A stretch of DNA of 5,592 nucleotides from NCBI GenBank assembly GCA_031279745.1, contig JAITHN010000185.1:1-5592 (forward strand). Reading direction: 5' to 3'. Position 1 is the stretch's first letter. Every line of letters begins with the position of its first letter. The position numbers were made by a program, and so were the translations under genes. The notes under the pieces were generated by a model. That model saw only the letters and a program-made list of their open reading frames with translations, did no database searches and had not been told where the DNA came from. Below are positions 1-5,592 of this stretch, piece after piece. This DNA is from Streptococcaceae bacterium (GTDB lineage Bacteria > Bacillota > Bacilli > Lactobacillales > Streptococcaceae).

Positions 1-2105
1 AAGGGTTGAAAGGTGTATTTGTCAATGAAAAGATGCAGGCTGTTCTCGTCTTTCGAAAAAAAGAAGGGCGCATTGATGTAACCGTACAGTTTCACTACGG
101 AGAATACATCTTTTCTAGCAATCCGGAGGAAACCGTTCTTCCAGAAGATGAGTTTCTCTCCCGCGATATTGAACAAGAAAGCGAGATAGAAGCAGCTCTT
201 GTTGCAAAAGGGTTTAAAAAAACGGAAGAGGGTTTTTCTCGCTCAACCTTGACAGATGCTGGAATTATTCAGTTTTTCCGATATGACCTCCCTTTTTTCC
301 GAGAAAAAGCAAAAGTCATGCTAGGAAAAAAACTCTCTCAATTATTTATTGACGATCAGAAAATGAAGCCCACTGTTTCTGTAAAGGAAGTTGAAGGATG
401 GTTGGATGTTCAGTTTGACTTTGAAGGGATTGATGAAAGCGAAGTGGACGACCTTATTCTTTCCTTAATTCAAGGGCGAACCTACTATCCGATGAAAAAT
501 GGTGCGGTAATGAACCTTGAGACCGAAAATTTCATGGAAACGAGTACGACCTTAAAGCTAATCCGCCAAAAGATGAAGCCAGTTAACGGGCATTTTCATC
601 TGCAAAAAGTTCAAGGATTAGCCATTTCCCAAGCATTAGAACCGATTGCAGATGTGGATTTTTCAGAGGATTTCAAATCGCTTGTTTCGGATTTAAACGA
701 TGTTGATCGCAGTAGCTATCAAGTGCCTGAGGAGTTGAATGCGAGCTTAAGGAGCTATCAACTTGACGGTGTGAAATGGCTGGATTTGCATTCTAAACAT
801 GGATTGGGTGGCATTCTTGCTGATGAAATGGGGCTAGGGAAAACGTTGCAGTTCTTAGCCTACCTTCAACTTGAACGCATGAAAAATTGGAAAGGGGTTG
901 CGCTGCTCGTCGCTCCAGCCAGTCTTCTTTACAACTGGGAAAGTGAATGTAAGCGATTCACTCCGAATCTTCGAGTTCAGGTGGTAACCGGAACAAAACA
1001 TGAGAGAACCGAACAAATTCAGAATAGAGAGGTTGACTTACTGATAACTAGTTACCAATCGTTTCGAAATGACGTCAATTTTTATACTGCACTTCAACTG
1101 GGGTATTTGGTCCTGGATGAGGCACAAATGGTAAAAAATGACAAAAGCAAAACCTCTTCTGCACTTCGAAAATTAAAACCACAGCAGACGTTTGCTCTTA
1201 CTGGAACACCAGTTGAAAATAGAGTGGAAGAATTGTGGAGTTTATTTTCCATCGTGCTTCCCGGGCTCTTCCCCAATCGAAGTACCTTGAAAACGATGGC
1301 AAACGACCAATTGCACAGACTCTCATCCCCTTTTATTCTTCGAAGGAAAAAAAGCGAGGTGTTAAAAGATTTACCTGAAAAAACAGAAGAGGTCCTCTAT
1401 TCAACCCTCACGACCGAGCAGAAGAAGATTTATTTAAAACTGTTGAAAGAGATGAATAACGACCTCTCCTTAATGGATGATGGCGAATTGAAGCGGAATA
1501 AATTGACCATCTTAGCAGGGTTGACCAGGCTTCGGCAGGTTTGTGATGATCCGTCACTCTTTGTTGAAGGGTATAATGGCGGAAGTGGGAAAAAAGAGCA
1601 GCTGTTGGAACTCGTTCAAGTCGCCAAAGAAAATGGTCGCCGCATCCTCCTTTTCAGTCAGTTTACAAGCATGTTGGAGATATTGTCCACGGCACTTGAG
1701 GAAGTTGGACTGAGTCATTTTTATTTAAGTGGTCAAACCAAAGTAAAAGATCGTCTTGAAATGGTAAATGCCTTTAACAACGGAGAAAAAGATTTATTCT
1801 TGATTTCCTTAAAAGCCGGGGGGACTGGATTAAACTTAACCGGTGCAGATACGGTCATTTTATATGATTTATGGTGGAATCCTGCAGTTGAAGAGCAAGC
1901 CGCAGGACGTGCACATAGAATTGGGCAGAAAAAGAATGTAGAAGTTTGGCGCATGGTTTCGAAAGGGACAATCGAGGAGCGGATTTTGCAATTGCAAGAA
2001 GGAAAACGGGCGCTCTTTGACGAGGTGATTGAAGGAGAGGGAACAAACTATACCTTGACGGAATCCGAATTAAGAATGATTTTATCTATGGGAGAAGAAC
2101 TGTGA
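1..2105 (+). CDS. SNF2/Swi2-family DEAD-like helicase/ATPase, 5'-truncated by window edge
   Basis: This is a double-stranded-DNA translocase-type ATPase of superfamily 2, SNF2 group, bacterial type. Counting residues from the TTG at base 6, the core starts at LRSYQLDGVKWL (248-259). It continues with Walker A DEMGLGKT (273-280), motif Ia LLVAPASLLYNW (300-311), Walker B DEAQ (371-374), motif III LTGTPVENR (398-406), the second RecA lobe with ILLFSQF (547-553), motif V GGTGLN (605-610) and motif VI QAAGRAHRIGQ with its arginine finger region (631-641). Residues 1-235 look like the SNF2-associated domain of bacterial members. The frame is open to the left edge, and the TTG has no properly spaced ribosome site, so it is internal. 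From family knowledge, full proteins are about 900-1,070 residues and often begin with a SWIM zinc finger, which would lie upstream of the window. The catalytic core looks complete. Its substrate and partner are unknown; transcription recycling or DNA repair is only a family-level guess. It overlaps the next gene by four bases. Confidence 0.95.
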   Translation, partial: GLKGVFVNEKMQAVLVFRKKEGRIDVTVQFHYGEYIFSSNPEETVLPEDEFLSRDIEQESEIEAALVAKGFKKTEEGFSRSTLTDAGIIQFFRYDLPFFREKAKVMLGKKLSQLFIDDQKMKPTVSVKEVEGWLDVQFDFEGIDESEVDDLILSLIQGRTYYPMKNGAVMNLETENFMETSTTLKLIRQKMKPVNGHFHLQKVQGLAISQALEPIADVDFSEDFKSLVSDLNDVDRSSYQVPEELNASLRSYQLDGVKWLDLHSKHGLGGILADEMGLGKTLQFLAYLQLERMKNWKGVALLVAPASLLYNWESECKRFTPNLRVQVVTGTKHERTEQIQNREVDLLITSYQSFRNDVNFYTALQLGYLVLDEAQMVKNDKSKTSSALRKLKPQQTFALTGTPVENRVEELWSLFSIVLPGLFPNRSTLKTMANDQLHRLSSPFILRRKKSEVLKDLPEKTEEVLYSTLTTEQKKIYLKLLKEMNNDLSLMDDGELKRNKLTILAGLTRLRQVCDDPSLFVEGYNGGSGKKEQLLELVQVAKENGRRILLFSQFTSMLEILSTALEEVGLSHFYLSGQTKVKDRLEMVNAFNNGEKDLFLISLKAGGTGLNLTGADTVILYDLWWNPAVEEQAAGRAHRIGQKKNVEVWRMVSKGTIEERILQLQEGKRALFDEVIEGEGTNYTLTESELRMILSMGEEL
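2090..2097 (+). promoter_or_regulatory. Shine-Dalgarno site for the prenyltransferase GTG start
   Basis: GGGAGAAG lies inside the last codons of the SNF2 gene, four bases before GTG at 2102. It supports the GTG, in the GTGA stop-start overlap, as the true start of the prenyltransferase. It also suggests translation coupled to the helicase gene; no separate promoter is evident. Confidence 0.7.
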
Positions 2106-3007
2106 AACTAGCTGTATTTTTAGAATTAATCGAAGCAAAAGCCAAAACAGCAAGTGTATTTCCTTTCCTATTGGGAAGTTTATATGCATTTTATACTTAC
2201 GGAAAATTGAATCTTATTGCACTAAGCATTTATTTTATCGCCATGCTTCTCTTTAATTGTTTTGTAGATGCATGGGACAATTACAATGATTTTCATCATG
2301 CTCACGATGTTGAAGATTATAAAGTGAATACCAATATCATCGGTCGGGAGAAGATACCTGAAAAAACGATGGTTCGACTACTCGGGTTTCTCTTCTTCAC
2401 CTCATTTGCCCTTGGGCTCGTGGTCGCATGGATGACAGGGTGGCCAGTATTTTGGATAGGACTCGGCTGTTATGCGGTAGGCATATTCTACTCAGGCGGG
2501 CCGCATCCTCTAAGTCGCCTCCCATTTGGTGAGGTTCTAAGCGGTGTTACAATGGGTTTTCTCATCGTTCTTTTAAGTGTATTCATCAATGTGTCAGAGC
2601 AATTTTCATGGGATTTCACCACGATTCAGAGAATTTTTGAGGTGAGTTTGCCAAGTGTGTTGCTGATTGCGAATCTCATGCTTGCAAATAATACTTCGGA
2701 TTTAGAAGAAGACAGACGGAATCATCGCTATACCCTCGTTCATTATATTGGCAAGAAACATGCAGTGACCCTTTGGGTGGTGGCGGTCATTAGCGCCTAT
2801 GTTTTTCTTCTTCATGCGGCATTGGTCGGGATTACTCCAATCTTAATGGTAGGCAACCTCTTCACCATTCCGTTTGTCTATCTCTTGATGAAGCCATATG
2901 TCTTGGAGCAAAAGAAACAGACGACATTTCTAGCCTCTGTGAAAATCCTAGCGCTCTTGAGCTTTACGCAAGTTCTTTTCTTTCTGTTAGGGATTATTCT
3001 ACGCTAA
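2102..3007 (+). CDS. menA: 1,4-dihydroxy-2-naphthoate polyprenyltransferase (MenA-type, UbiA superfamily)
   Basis: A 301-residue integral-membrane prenyltransferase that is predicted to attach a polyprenyl chain to 1,4-dihydroxy-2-naphthoate, giving demethylmenaquinone. The two UbiA aspartate-rich motifs are present: DAWDNYND at 56-63 (D56, D59, D63) and DLEED at 200-204 within NNTSDLEEDRRNHRYTL. The latter closely follows the MenA pattern NN.RD.E.DR..G..TL and points to MenA rather than UbiA or a heme O synthase. Between them lies YSGGPHPLSRLPFGE (130-144), also MenA-like. I count about eight hydrophobic membrane segments, roughly 17-32, 38-55, 93-111, 113-130, 145-163, 182-198, 222-241 and 243-263, with a last one at 277-300. 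The length matches the family (about 300). In the first motif V55 replaces the usual Asn of NDxxD. Start is GTG with a good ribosome site, overlapping the SNF2 stop. No other menaquinone gene is visible, so the quinone pathway context and the prenyl length are unknown. Confidence 0.88.
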   Translation: MKLAVFLELIEAKAKTASVFPFLLGSLYAFYTYGKLNLIALSIYFIAMLLFNCFVDAWDNYNDFHHAHDVEDYKVNTNIIGREKIPEKTMVRLLGFLFFTSFALGLVVAWMTGWPVFWIGLGCYAVGIFYSGGPHPLSRLPFGEVLSGVTMGFLIVLLSVFINVSEQFSWDFTTIQRIFEVSLPSVLLIANLMLANNTSDLEEDRRNHRYTLVHYIGKKHAVTLWVVAVISAYVFLLHAALVGITPILMVGNLFTIPFVYLLMKPYVLEQKKQTTFLASVKILALLSFTQVLFFLLGIILR

Positions 3008-3018
3008 CGCATGGTATC

Positions 3019-3083
3019 GGCACTCTGTCGCCGTTCTATCGTACTCTGTCTGGACTCTGTCAGCACTCAATCGGCACTCTGAC
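3019..3083. repeat. Degenerate 10-11 bp tandem repeat (GGCACTCTGTC-like), six units
   Basis: Six head-to-tail imperfect units occur: GGCACTCTGTC (3019-3029), GCCGTTCTATC (3030-3040), GTACTCTGTC (3041-3050, one base short), TGGACTCTGTC (3051-3061), AGCACTCAATC (3062-3072) and GGCACTCTGAC (3073-3083). The approximate consensus is GGCACTCTGTC, with CTCTGTC best conserved. By hand count 36 of 65 bases are G or C, richer than the flanking genes. The array begins 11 bases after the menA stop. There is no unique spacer between units, so it is not CRISPR. The function is unknown; a minisatellite in the menA 3' region is the plain description. Confidence 0.75.
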
Positions 3084-3176
3084 GCAGTCACGGCTTGTAG
3101 TACAAGCTAGAGCGGTTAGTAGCCACCGCCTAATAGAAAGTGTTTATGGTGGGCTTTCATATAAGAGTTGTATACG
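3084..3176. other. Non-coding spacer with two small inverted repeats
   Basis: No gene is supported here. GCTTGT-AGT-ACAAGC (3093-3107) is a 6-bp stem with a 3-base loop, and GCGGT (3112-3116) pairs with ACCGC (3125-3129) across an 8-base loop. Neither is followed by a T-run, so neither is a convincing intrinsic terminator for menA. They could still protect or shape the 3' end of a menA transcript. The rest of the stretch is AT-rich, and I see no clear promoter in it. Confidence 0.4.
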
Positions 3177-3178
3177 AA

Positions 3179-3213
3179 AAGACACACGGAGGTCTAGGAT
3201 CTCCGTGTGTCTT
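3179..3213 (-). terminator. Intrinsic terminator of the HAD phosphatase gene
   Basis: A perfect 13-bp inverted repeat pairs AAGACACACGGAG (3179-3191) with CTCCGTGTGTCTT (3201-3213) around a 9-base loop, of which up to three more pairs can form. Read on the minus strand, the stem is followed by a TTTT run (complement of 3177-3180) and lies about 18 bases past the HAD stop codon. On the plus strand only two Ts follow, so termination of menA readthrough would be weak, although the hairpin sits where a shared terminator would be useful for these convergent genes. Confidence 0.85.
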
Positions 3214-3230
3214 GGTGTATATCCAAAACA

Positions 3231-4013
3231 TCAAATCAAACCGAAGTGTTGAAGGGCAAAAACGATACCGCCATCCGCATTTGATTTTGTAACAAACTCT
3301 GCCACGTCTTTCAATTCCGGAATGGCGTTTTCCATTGCAATAGGGTGATTCACGGCTTTAAGCAAAGCCAAATCATTTCGCCCATCACCAAAAGCATAGG
3401 TCGGTACATCGACAAGGTTAAGTTTCTCAAGCAATCGCTTCACGCCTACACCTTTATCATTCCCATCCTTTGTAATATCAATGGAGGAAGGAGAGTTTCG
3501 GAAATAGTTAAAACTTGGAAAAGCTTGATAAAATTCCACATCACGATCAGGCGTTTCGGTTAGTGCAAGAAGCATATGGATGTTCTTTTCAAGATGCTTG
3601 GTCTGACTGATTGGTGGCGTTGGAGCATGGATGACTGCATATGCATGTACCATTTCATCCGTTAAGGCATAACCCCAGAACTCAAACGCATTGTAGAGCG
3701 CCACGCCATATCGATTTTCTTGAACAAATTGAATAAAAGCTTCAACTTCCTCAGGAGAAAAAACCGATTCATAAACCTTCTCGCCACTCACTTCAATATA
3801 TTGACCATTTAAAGTAAGAAAGGCATCAATTTTTCCAGCTTCAACAAGATGCTTGACCTCTTTCATACTTCTTCCAGTTGCAATCACCGGCAAGACGCCA
3901 TTTGCTTTTAATTGGGAGAGCGCTTGAATCGTATCAACTCCCAGCACGCTCTTTTCATTTAAGAGTGTGCCATCTAGATCAAAGAAACACACTGCTTTTA
4001 TATTTTTCATCAT
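3231..4013 (-). CDS. Cof-type HAD-IIB family hydrolase (sugar-phosphate phosphatase-like)
   Basis: A soluble 260-residue phosphatase of the haloacid dehalogenase superfamily, Cof/YidA-like subgroup. All four HAD motifs are visible: I, FFDLDGTLL with nucleophile D12 and acid/base D14; II, IATGR with T46; III, K187 in DGNDKGVG; IV, GDGRND with Mg-binding D210 and D214. The long insert between motifs II and III (about 85-175) is the C2-type cap that sets specificity. Family substrates include phosphorylated sugars and cofactors such as FMN or PLP; the actual substrate cannot be read from sequence. Start choice: an in-frame ATG at 4032-4034 would add MRERGKR, but it has no ribosome site and sits against the -10-like TATGAT. 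The ATGATG at 4013/4010 follows GGGG by seven bases and puts the DxD motif at the usual distance, so I prefer 4013. The gene is monocistronic, ends at a strong terminator and is divergent from the phosphodiesterase. Confidence 0.9.
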   Translation of the reverse strand: MMKNIKAVCFFDLDGTLLNEKSVLGVDTIQALSQLKANGVLPVIATGRSMKEVKHLVEAGKIDAFLTLNGQYIEVSGEKVYESVFSPEEVEAFIQFVQENRYGVALYNAFEFWGYALTDEMVHAYAVIHAPTPPISQTKHLEKNIHMLLALTETPDRDVEFYQAFPSFNYFRNSPSSIDITKDGNDKGVGVKRLLEKLNLVDVPTYAFGDGRNDLALLKAVNHPIAMENAIPELKDVAEFVTKSNADGGIVFALQHFGLI

Positions 4014-4030
4014 CCGCTTACCCCGTTCTC

Positions 4031-4073
4031 TCATTTTATCATAAAGTGTTTATTTAAAGGTGTGATAAAATGA
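4031..4073. promoter_or_regulatory. Divergent promoter region with perfect 11-bp inverted repeat
   Basis: TCATTTTATCA (4031-4041) and TGATAAAATGA (4063-4073) are exact reverse complements separated by 21 bases, with about 32 bp (three helical turns) between arm centres. Each arm reads TGATAAAAT outward, which resembles an extended -10 (TG-n-TAAAAT, five of six to TATAAT). On the minus strand TATGAT (4043 down to 4038) also fits a -10, with ATCACA 17 bases upstream as a four-of-six -35. No comparably good -35 is seen for the plus strand. The repeat could be an operator serving both genes or simply mirrored promoter elements; the sequence does not decide between these. Confidence 0.5.
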
Positions 4074-4077
4074 ATGC

Positions 4078-4082
4078 GGAGG
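4078..4082 (+). promoter_or_regulatory. Shine-Dalgarno site that sets the phosphodiesterase start
   Basis: GGAGG is six bases upstream of ATG 4089. The in-frame ATG at 4074 lies before this site and would have none of its own, so the site argues for the shorter protein beginning MKIFAHRG. Confidence 0.8.
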
Positions 4083-4088
4083 CAGTTG

Positions 4089-4832
4089 ATGAAAATATTT
4101 GCACACCGAGGATATCGGGGAAAATATCCGGAAAATACATGTCTTGCATTTCAAAAAGCAGTTGAAATAGGAGCAGATGGGATTGAGCTAGATGTTCATC
4201 TCTCAAAAGATCAACAACTTGTTGTGATGCATGATGAGCGAATTGACCGTACGACAGATGGAACGGGCTATATCCAAGAGTATTCTTTGAGAGAGCTGAA
4301 AAGATTCGATGCGGGTTCTTGGTTTGACTCCTCATTTGCTGGAGAGAGAATTCCAACTTTGGAGGAAGTACTCGATCTTCTTGAAGAAATGAACTTTCAA
4401 GGGAAGTTGAATATAGAAATCAAAACAGATGAAATCCAGTATCCAAGGATTGAAGAAAAAGTTGTGCAGTTGATGCAATCAAAGGAACTTTCGTTTTCTT
4501 ATTTGTATTCGAGCTTTCATTTTCCGTCTTTGGAGCGGGTGCGAGAGTTAGATGCGGAGGCTGAAATTGCGTATGTTTTTTATGAAGAAGAGAAAAAACT
4601 AAAGCGCAGTTTGGAAGAAAATTGGGTGACGGCTTTTCATCCAAAGCTAACGTGGGCAAAAACTCAAGACACACAATCAGTGAAGCAATTTCAGAAAAAA
4701 ATGAGAATATGGACGGTAAATGAAGCTGAAGAAATCCGTCTAATGCTAGAACTCGGGGTGGAGGGGATTTTTACAGACTTCCCAGAACTCGCCATGCAGA
4801 TTAGAAGTCGGGAAGGGAGGCGGTTCAATTGA
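4089..4832 (+). CDS. Glycerophosphodiester phosphodiesterase (cytoplasmic GDPD)
   Basis: Hydrolyses glycerophosphodiesters (deacylated phospholipids) to sn-glycerol 3-phosphate and an alcohol, using a TIM-barrel and a divalent metal. From the chosen start it has 247 residues, the usual size of the single-domain cytoplasmic UgpQ-like form; there is no signal peptide or membrane anchor. Family motifs in order: AHRG (5-8, catalytic H6 and R7), PENT (14-17, E15), GIELDVHLSKD (31-41, metal-binding E33 and D35), VVMHD (45-49, catalytic H48), RTTDGTG (54-60), RIPTLEEVL (87-95), NIEIK (108-112, E110), IWTVN (207-211) and GIFTDFP (226-232). All key residues are intact. The longer ATG at 4074 was rejected because GGAGG lies inside it. 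Its TGA overlaps the miaA start region, so the two probably form one transcript. The pairing with a tRNA-modifying enzyme has no evident metabolic reason. An exact symbol (glpQ versus ugpQ) is not justified. Confidence 0.93.
   Translation: MKIFAHRGYRGKYPENTCLAFQKAVEIGADGIELDVHLSKDQQLVVMHDERIDRTTDGTGYIQEYSLRELKRFDAGSWFDSSFAGERIPTLEEVLDLLEEMNFQGKLNIEIKTDEIQYPRIEEKVVQLMQSKELSFSYLYSSFHFPSLERVRELDAEAEIAYVFYEEEKKLKRSLEENWVTAFHPKLTWAKTQDTQSVKQFQKKMRIWTVNEAEEIRLMLELGVEGIFTDFPELAMQIRSREGRRFN
4815..4820 (+). promoter_or_regulatory. Strong Shine-Dalgarno site for miaA
   Basis: GGGAGG within the last codons of the phosphodiesterase gene lies seven bases before ATT 4828 and eight before TTG 4829. It fixes where initiation should happen but cannot tell which of these two codons, in different frames, is used. 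Confidence 0.8.
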
Positions 4833-5592
4833 AAAAAAAGTAATTGCCGTGGTTGGCCCGACTGCAGTCGGAAAAACCGCTTTAAGCATACGTTTAGCAA
4901 AAGAATTTGACGGAGAAATTATTAATGCGGATTCGCAACAAGTCTTTCGAGAACTTTCTATTGGCACGGCAAAGCCAACGGCTGAAGAGCTAGCGAGTGC
5001 GCCGCATCATCTTATTGATGTGAAAAGCATCCAGGAAAGTTATTCAGTCGATGAATTTGTGAAGAATGCACGAGAAAAAATAGAGGACATCACGAAGAGA
5101 GGGAAGCTTCCCATACTTGTTGGGGGAACGGGGCTTTATGTTCAGAGCTTGCTAGAAGATTATTCGTTTGGAGGCTCTAAGTCAGATGCTGATAGAAGAG
5201 AACGCTATCAACGTTTCGCTGAGGAGTCAGGGGCATTGGCGCTTTGGAACGTCTTAGAGCAGAAAGACCCCATTGCAGCAAGTAAGATTCCCTATCAAAA
5301 TACGAGACGTGTTATTCGTGCATTAGAAGTGTTTGACTTAACTGGGGAAAGCTTGCACGCTGAGGGGAGGCGTGCAAAGTTTTATGTCTATGATACCTTC
5401 TTGATTGGGCTGAATACTGACCGAGAAATACTTTATGAAAGAATCAATTCTAGAGTGGATCAGATGGTGGAAGAAGGATTGATGGAAGAGGCGAAAATGC
5501 TCTTTGAACAACCTGAGGATTTGCAAGTGAAATCAGCGATAGGTTATAAGGAATTCTGGCCATATTTTGAAGGGGGAACAACGTTTGAAGAA
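4828..5592 (+). CDS. miaA: tRNA dimethylallyltransferase MiaA, 3'-truncated by window edge, non-canonical start
   Basis: MiaA transfers a dimethylallyl group from DMAPP to N6 of A37 in tRNAs reading UNN codons. Numbering from ATT 4828, it shows the P-loop GPTAVGKT (10-17), ADSQQVFRELSIGTAK (34-49, with the probable catalytic base D35), PHHLID (59-64), VGGTGLYVQSLL (98-109), QNTRRVIRALEV (157-168) and IGYKEFWPYF (238-247). The 255 visible residues run open to the right edge; the family is about 300-315, so some 50-60 are missing. The start is abnormal. The only codon in this frame at the right distance from GGGAGG is ATT, giving an N-terminus of M/I-EKKVIAVVGPT. The frame is open back to 4750 without any ATG, GTG or TTG. 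The next in-frame candidate, GTG 4849, would remove strand beta-1 before the P-loop. TTG 4829 overlaps the upstream stop as TTGA but is in another frame and meets TAA at 4841. A -1 slip on the A8 run would join TTG to this frame as MKKKVIAVVGPT. The gene identity is near certain; the first codons are not. Confidence 0.93.
   Translation, partial: MEKKVIAVVGPTAVGKTALSIRLAKEFDGEIINADSQQVFRELSIGTAKPTAEELASAPHHLIDVKSIQESYSVDEFVKNAREKIEDITKRGKLPILVGGTGLYVQSLLEDYSFGGSKSDADRRERYQRFAEESGALALWNVLEQKDPIAASKIPYQNTRRVIRALEVFDLTGESLHAEGRRAKFYVYDTFLIGLNTDREILYERINSRVDQMVEEGLMEEAKMLFEQPEDLQVKSAIGYKEFWPYFEGGTTFEE
4829..4843 (+). other. Out-of-frame TTG mini-ORF with A AAA AAG slippery heptamer before TAA
   Basis: TTG AAA AAA AAG TAA reads M-K-K-K-stop. 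The run is G, eight As, G (4831-4840). The last seven bases, A AAA AAG (4834-4840), form the same heptamer, in the same phase, as the well-known -1 frameshift site of E. coli dnaX. A -1 slip gives next codon GTA 4840, which is the MiaA frame. An upstream GGGAGG and a downstream palindrome flank it. The arrangement is directly visible; that it frameshifts is inference. A missing A (eight instead of nine) would produce the same picture. Confidence 0.45.
4858..4871. repeat. Perfect 14-bp palindrome in the miaA P-loop codons
   Basis: CCGACTGCAGTCGG is its own reverse complement and can fold as a 5-bp stem (CCGAC/GTCGG) with a TGCA loop. GGTT (4851-4854) can add an outer stem with AACC (4875-4878) across a 3x3 internal loop. 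It begins 17 bases after the slippery heptamer, or 10 if the outer stem counts. It also encodes P-T-A-V-G of the P-loop, so the symmetry may be a codon-choice accident. Confidence 0.5.

Noticed and set aside
6..8. TTG as the true start of the SNF2 protein
   Set aside because: The frame is open to the window edge, no ribosome site precedes it at proper spacing, and family proteins are several hundred residues longer at the N-terminus.
3019..3083. Possible CRISPR-like array
   Set aside because: Units are only 10-11 bp, abut directly and are degenerate; there are no unique spacers.
3093..3129. Small hairpins as an intrinsic terminator for menA
   Set aside because: Stems are 5-6 bp and no T-run follows either of them.
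3345..3563. Plus-strand open frame opposite the HAD gene
   Set aside because: It lies wholly antisense to a well-supported gene, has no recognisable motif, and has no clear ribosome site.
3137..4053. AAAGTGTTTAT occurs at 3137-3147 and 4043-4053, flanking the HAD gene, as if a cassette boundary or target duplication
   Set aside because: An exact 11-base AT-rich match somewhere in 5.6 kb is expected by chance, and nothing else suggests insertion.
4074..4076. ATG 4074 as start of the phosphodiesterase
   Set aside because: The good GGAGG lies downstream of it, and ATG 4089 gives the standard N-terminus beginning close to AHRG.
4849..4851. GTG 4849 as a conventional start for miaA
   Set aside because: It would leave only one residue before the P-loop glycine, deleting beta-strand 1, and there is no ribosome site at suitable spacing.

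Overview
The window looks like chromosomal DNA of a low-GC Gram-positive bacterium (Bacillota, class Bacilli). The grounds are the strong purine-rich Shine-Dalgarno sites (GGGAG/GGAGG), the use of GTG and other non-ATG starts, AT-rich coding sequence, and the protein families present: a Bacilli-type SNF2 helicase, a short MenA, a Cof-type HAD phosphatase and a glycerophosphodiesterase coupled to MiaA. Order or genus cannot be fixed from the sequence alone; Lactobacillales-like relatives are my guess, at low confidence.

Left block (1-3007, + strand): the C-terminal two-thirds of a large SNF2/Swi2-type ATPase, cut by the left edge, is followed with a 4-base GTGA overlap by a MenA-type 1,4-dihydroxy-2-naphthoate prenyltransferase. 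The two are probably translationally coupled, although their functions are not obviously linked. Middle (3008-3230): a gene-free spacer of 223 bases. It holds a degenerate 10-11 bp tandem repeat resembling GGCACTCTGTC, two small inverted repeats, and a strong 13-bp hairpin whose T-run lies on the minus strand, so it terminates the gene to its right. Next (3231-4013, - strand): a Cof-type HAD-IIB sugar-phosphatase-like protein.

Right block (4089-5592, + strand): transcribed divergently from the HAD gene are a cytoplasmic glycerophosphodiester phosphodiesterase and miaA (tRNA A37 dimethylallyltransferase), which runs off the right edge. The short divergent intergenic region carries a perfect 11-bp inverted repeat, TCATTTTATCA/TGATAAAATGA, whose arms overlap -10-like sequences on both strands.

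The most interesting point is the start of miaA. Its reading frame has no ATG, GTG or TTG at the expected position. A TTG lies at the right distance from an excellent GGGAGG, in the coupled TTGA arrangement with the upstream stop, but it opens the wrong frame and meets TAA after four codons. Between the two frames lies an A8-G run containing the classic -1 slippery heptamer A AAA AAG, followed by a perfect 14-bp palindrome in the P-loop codons. The possibilities are a rare ATT start, a -1 frameshift or polymerase slippage that restores a canonical MKKKVIAVVGPT N-terminus, or a one-base homopolymer deletion or sequencing error. The rest of the window is ordinary housekeeping content; I see no mobile element, CRISPR array, tRNA or rRNA.
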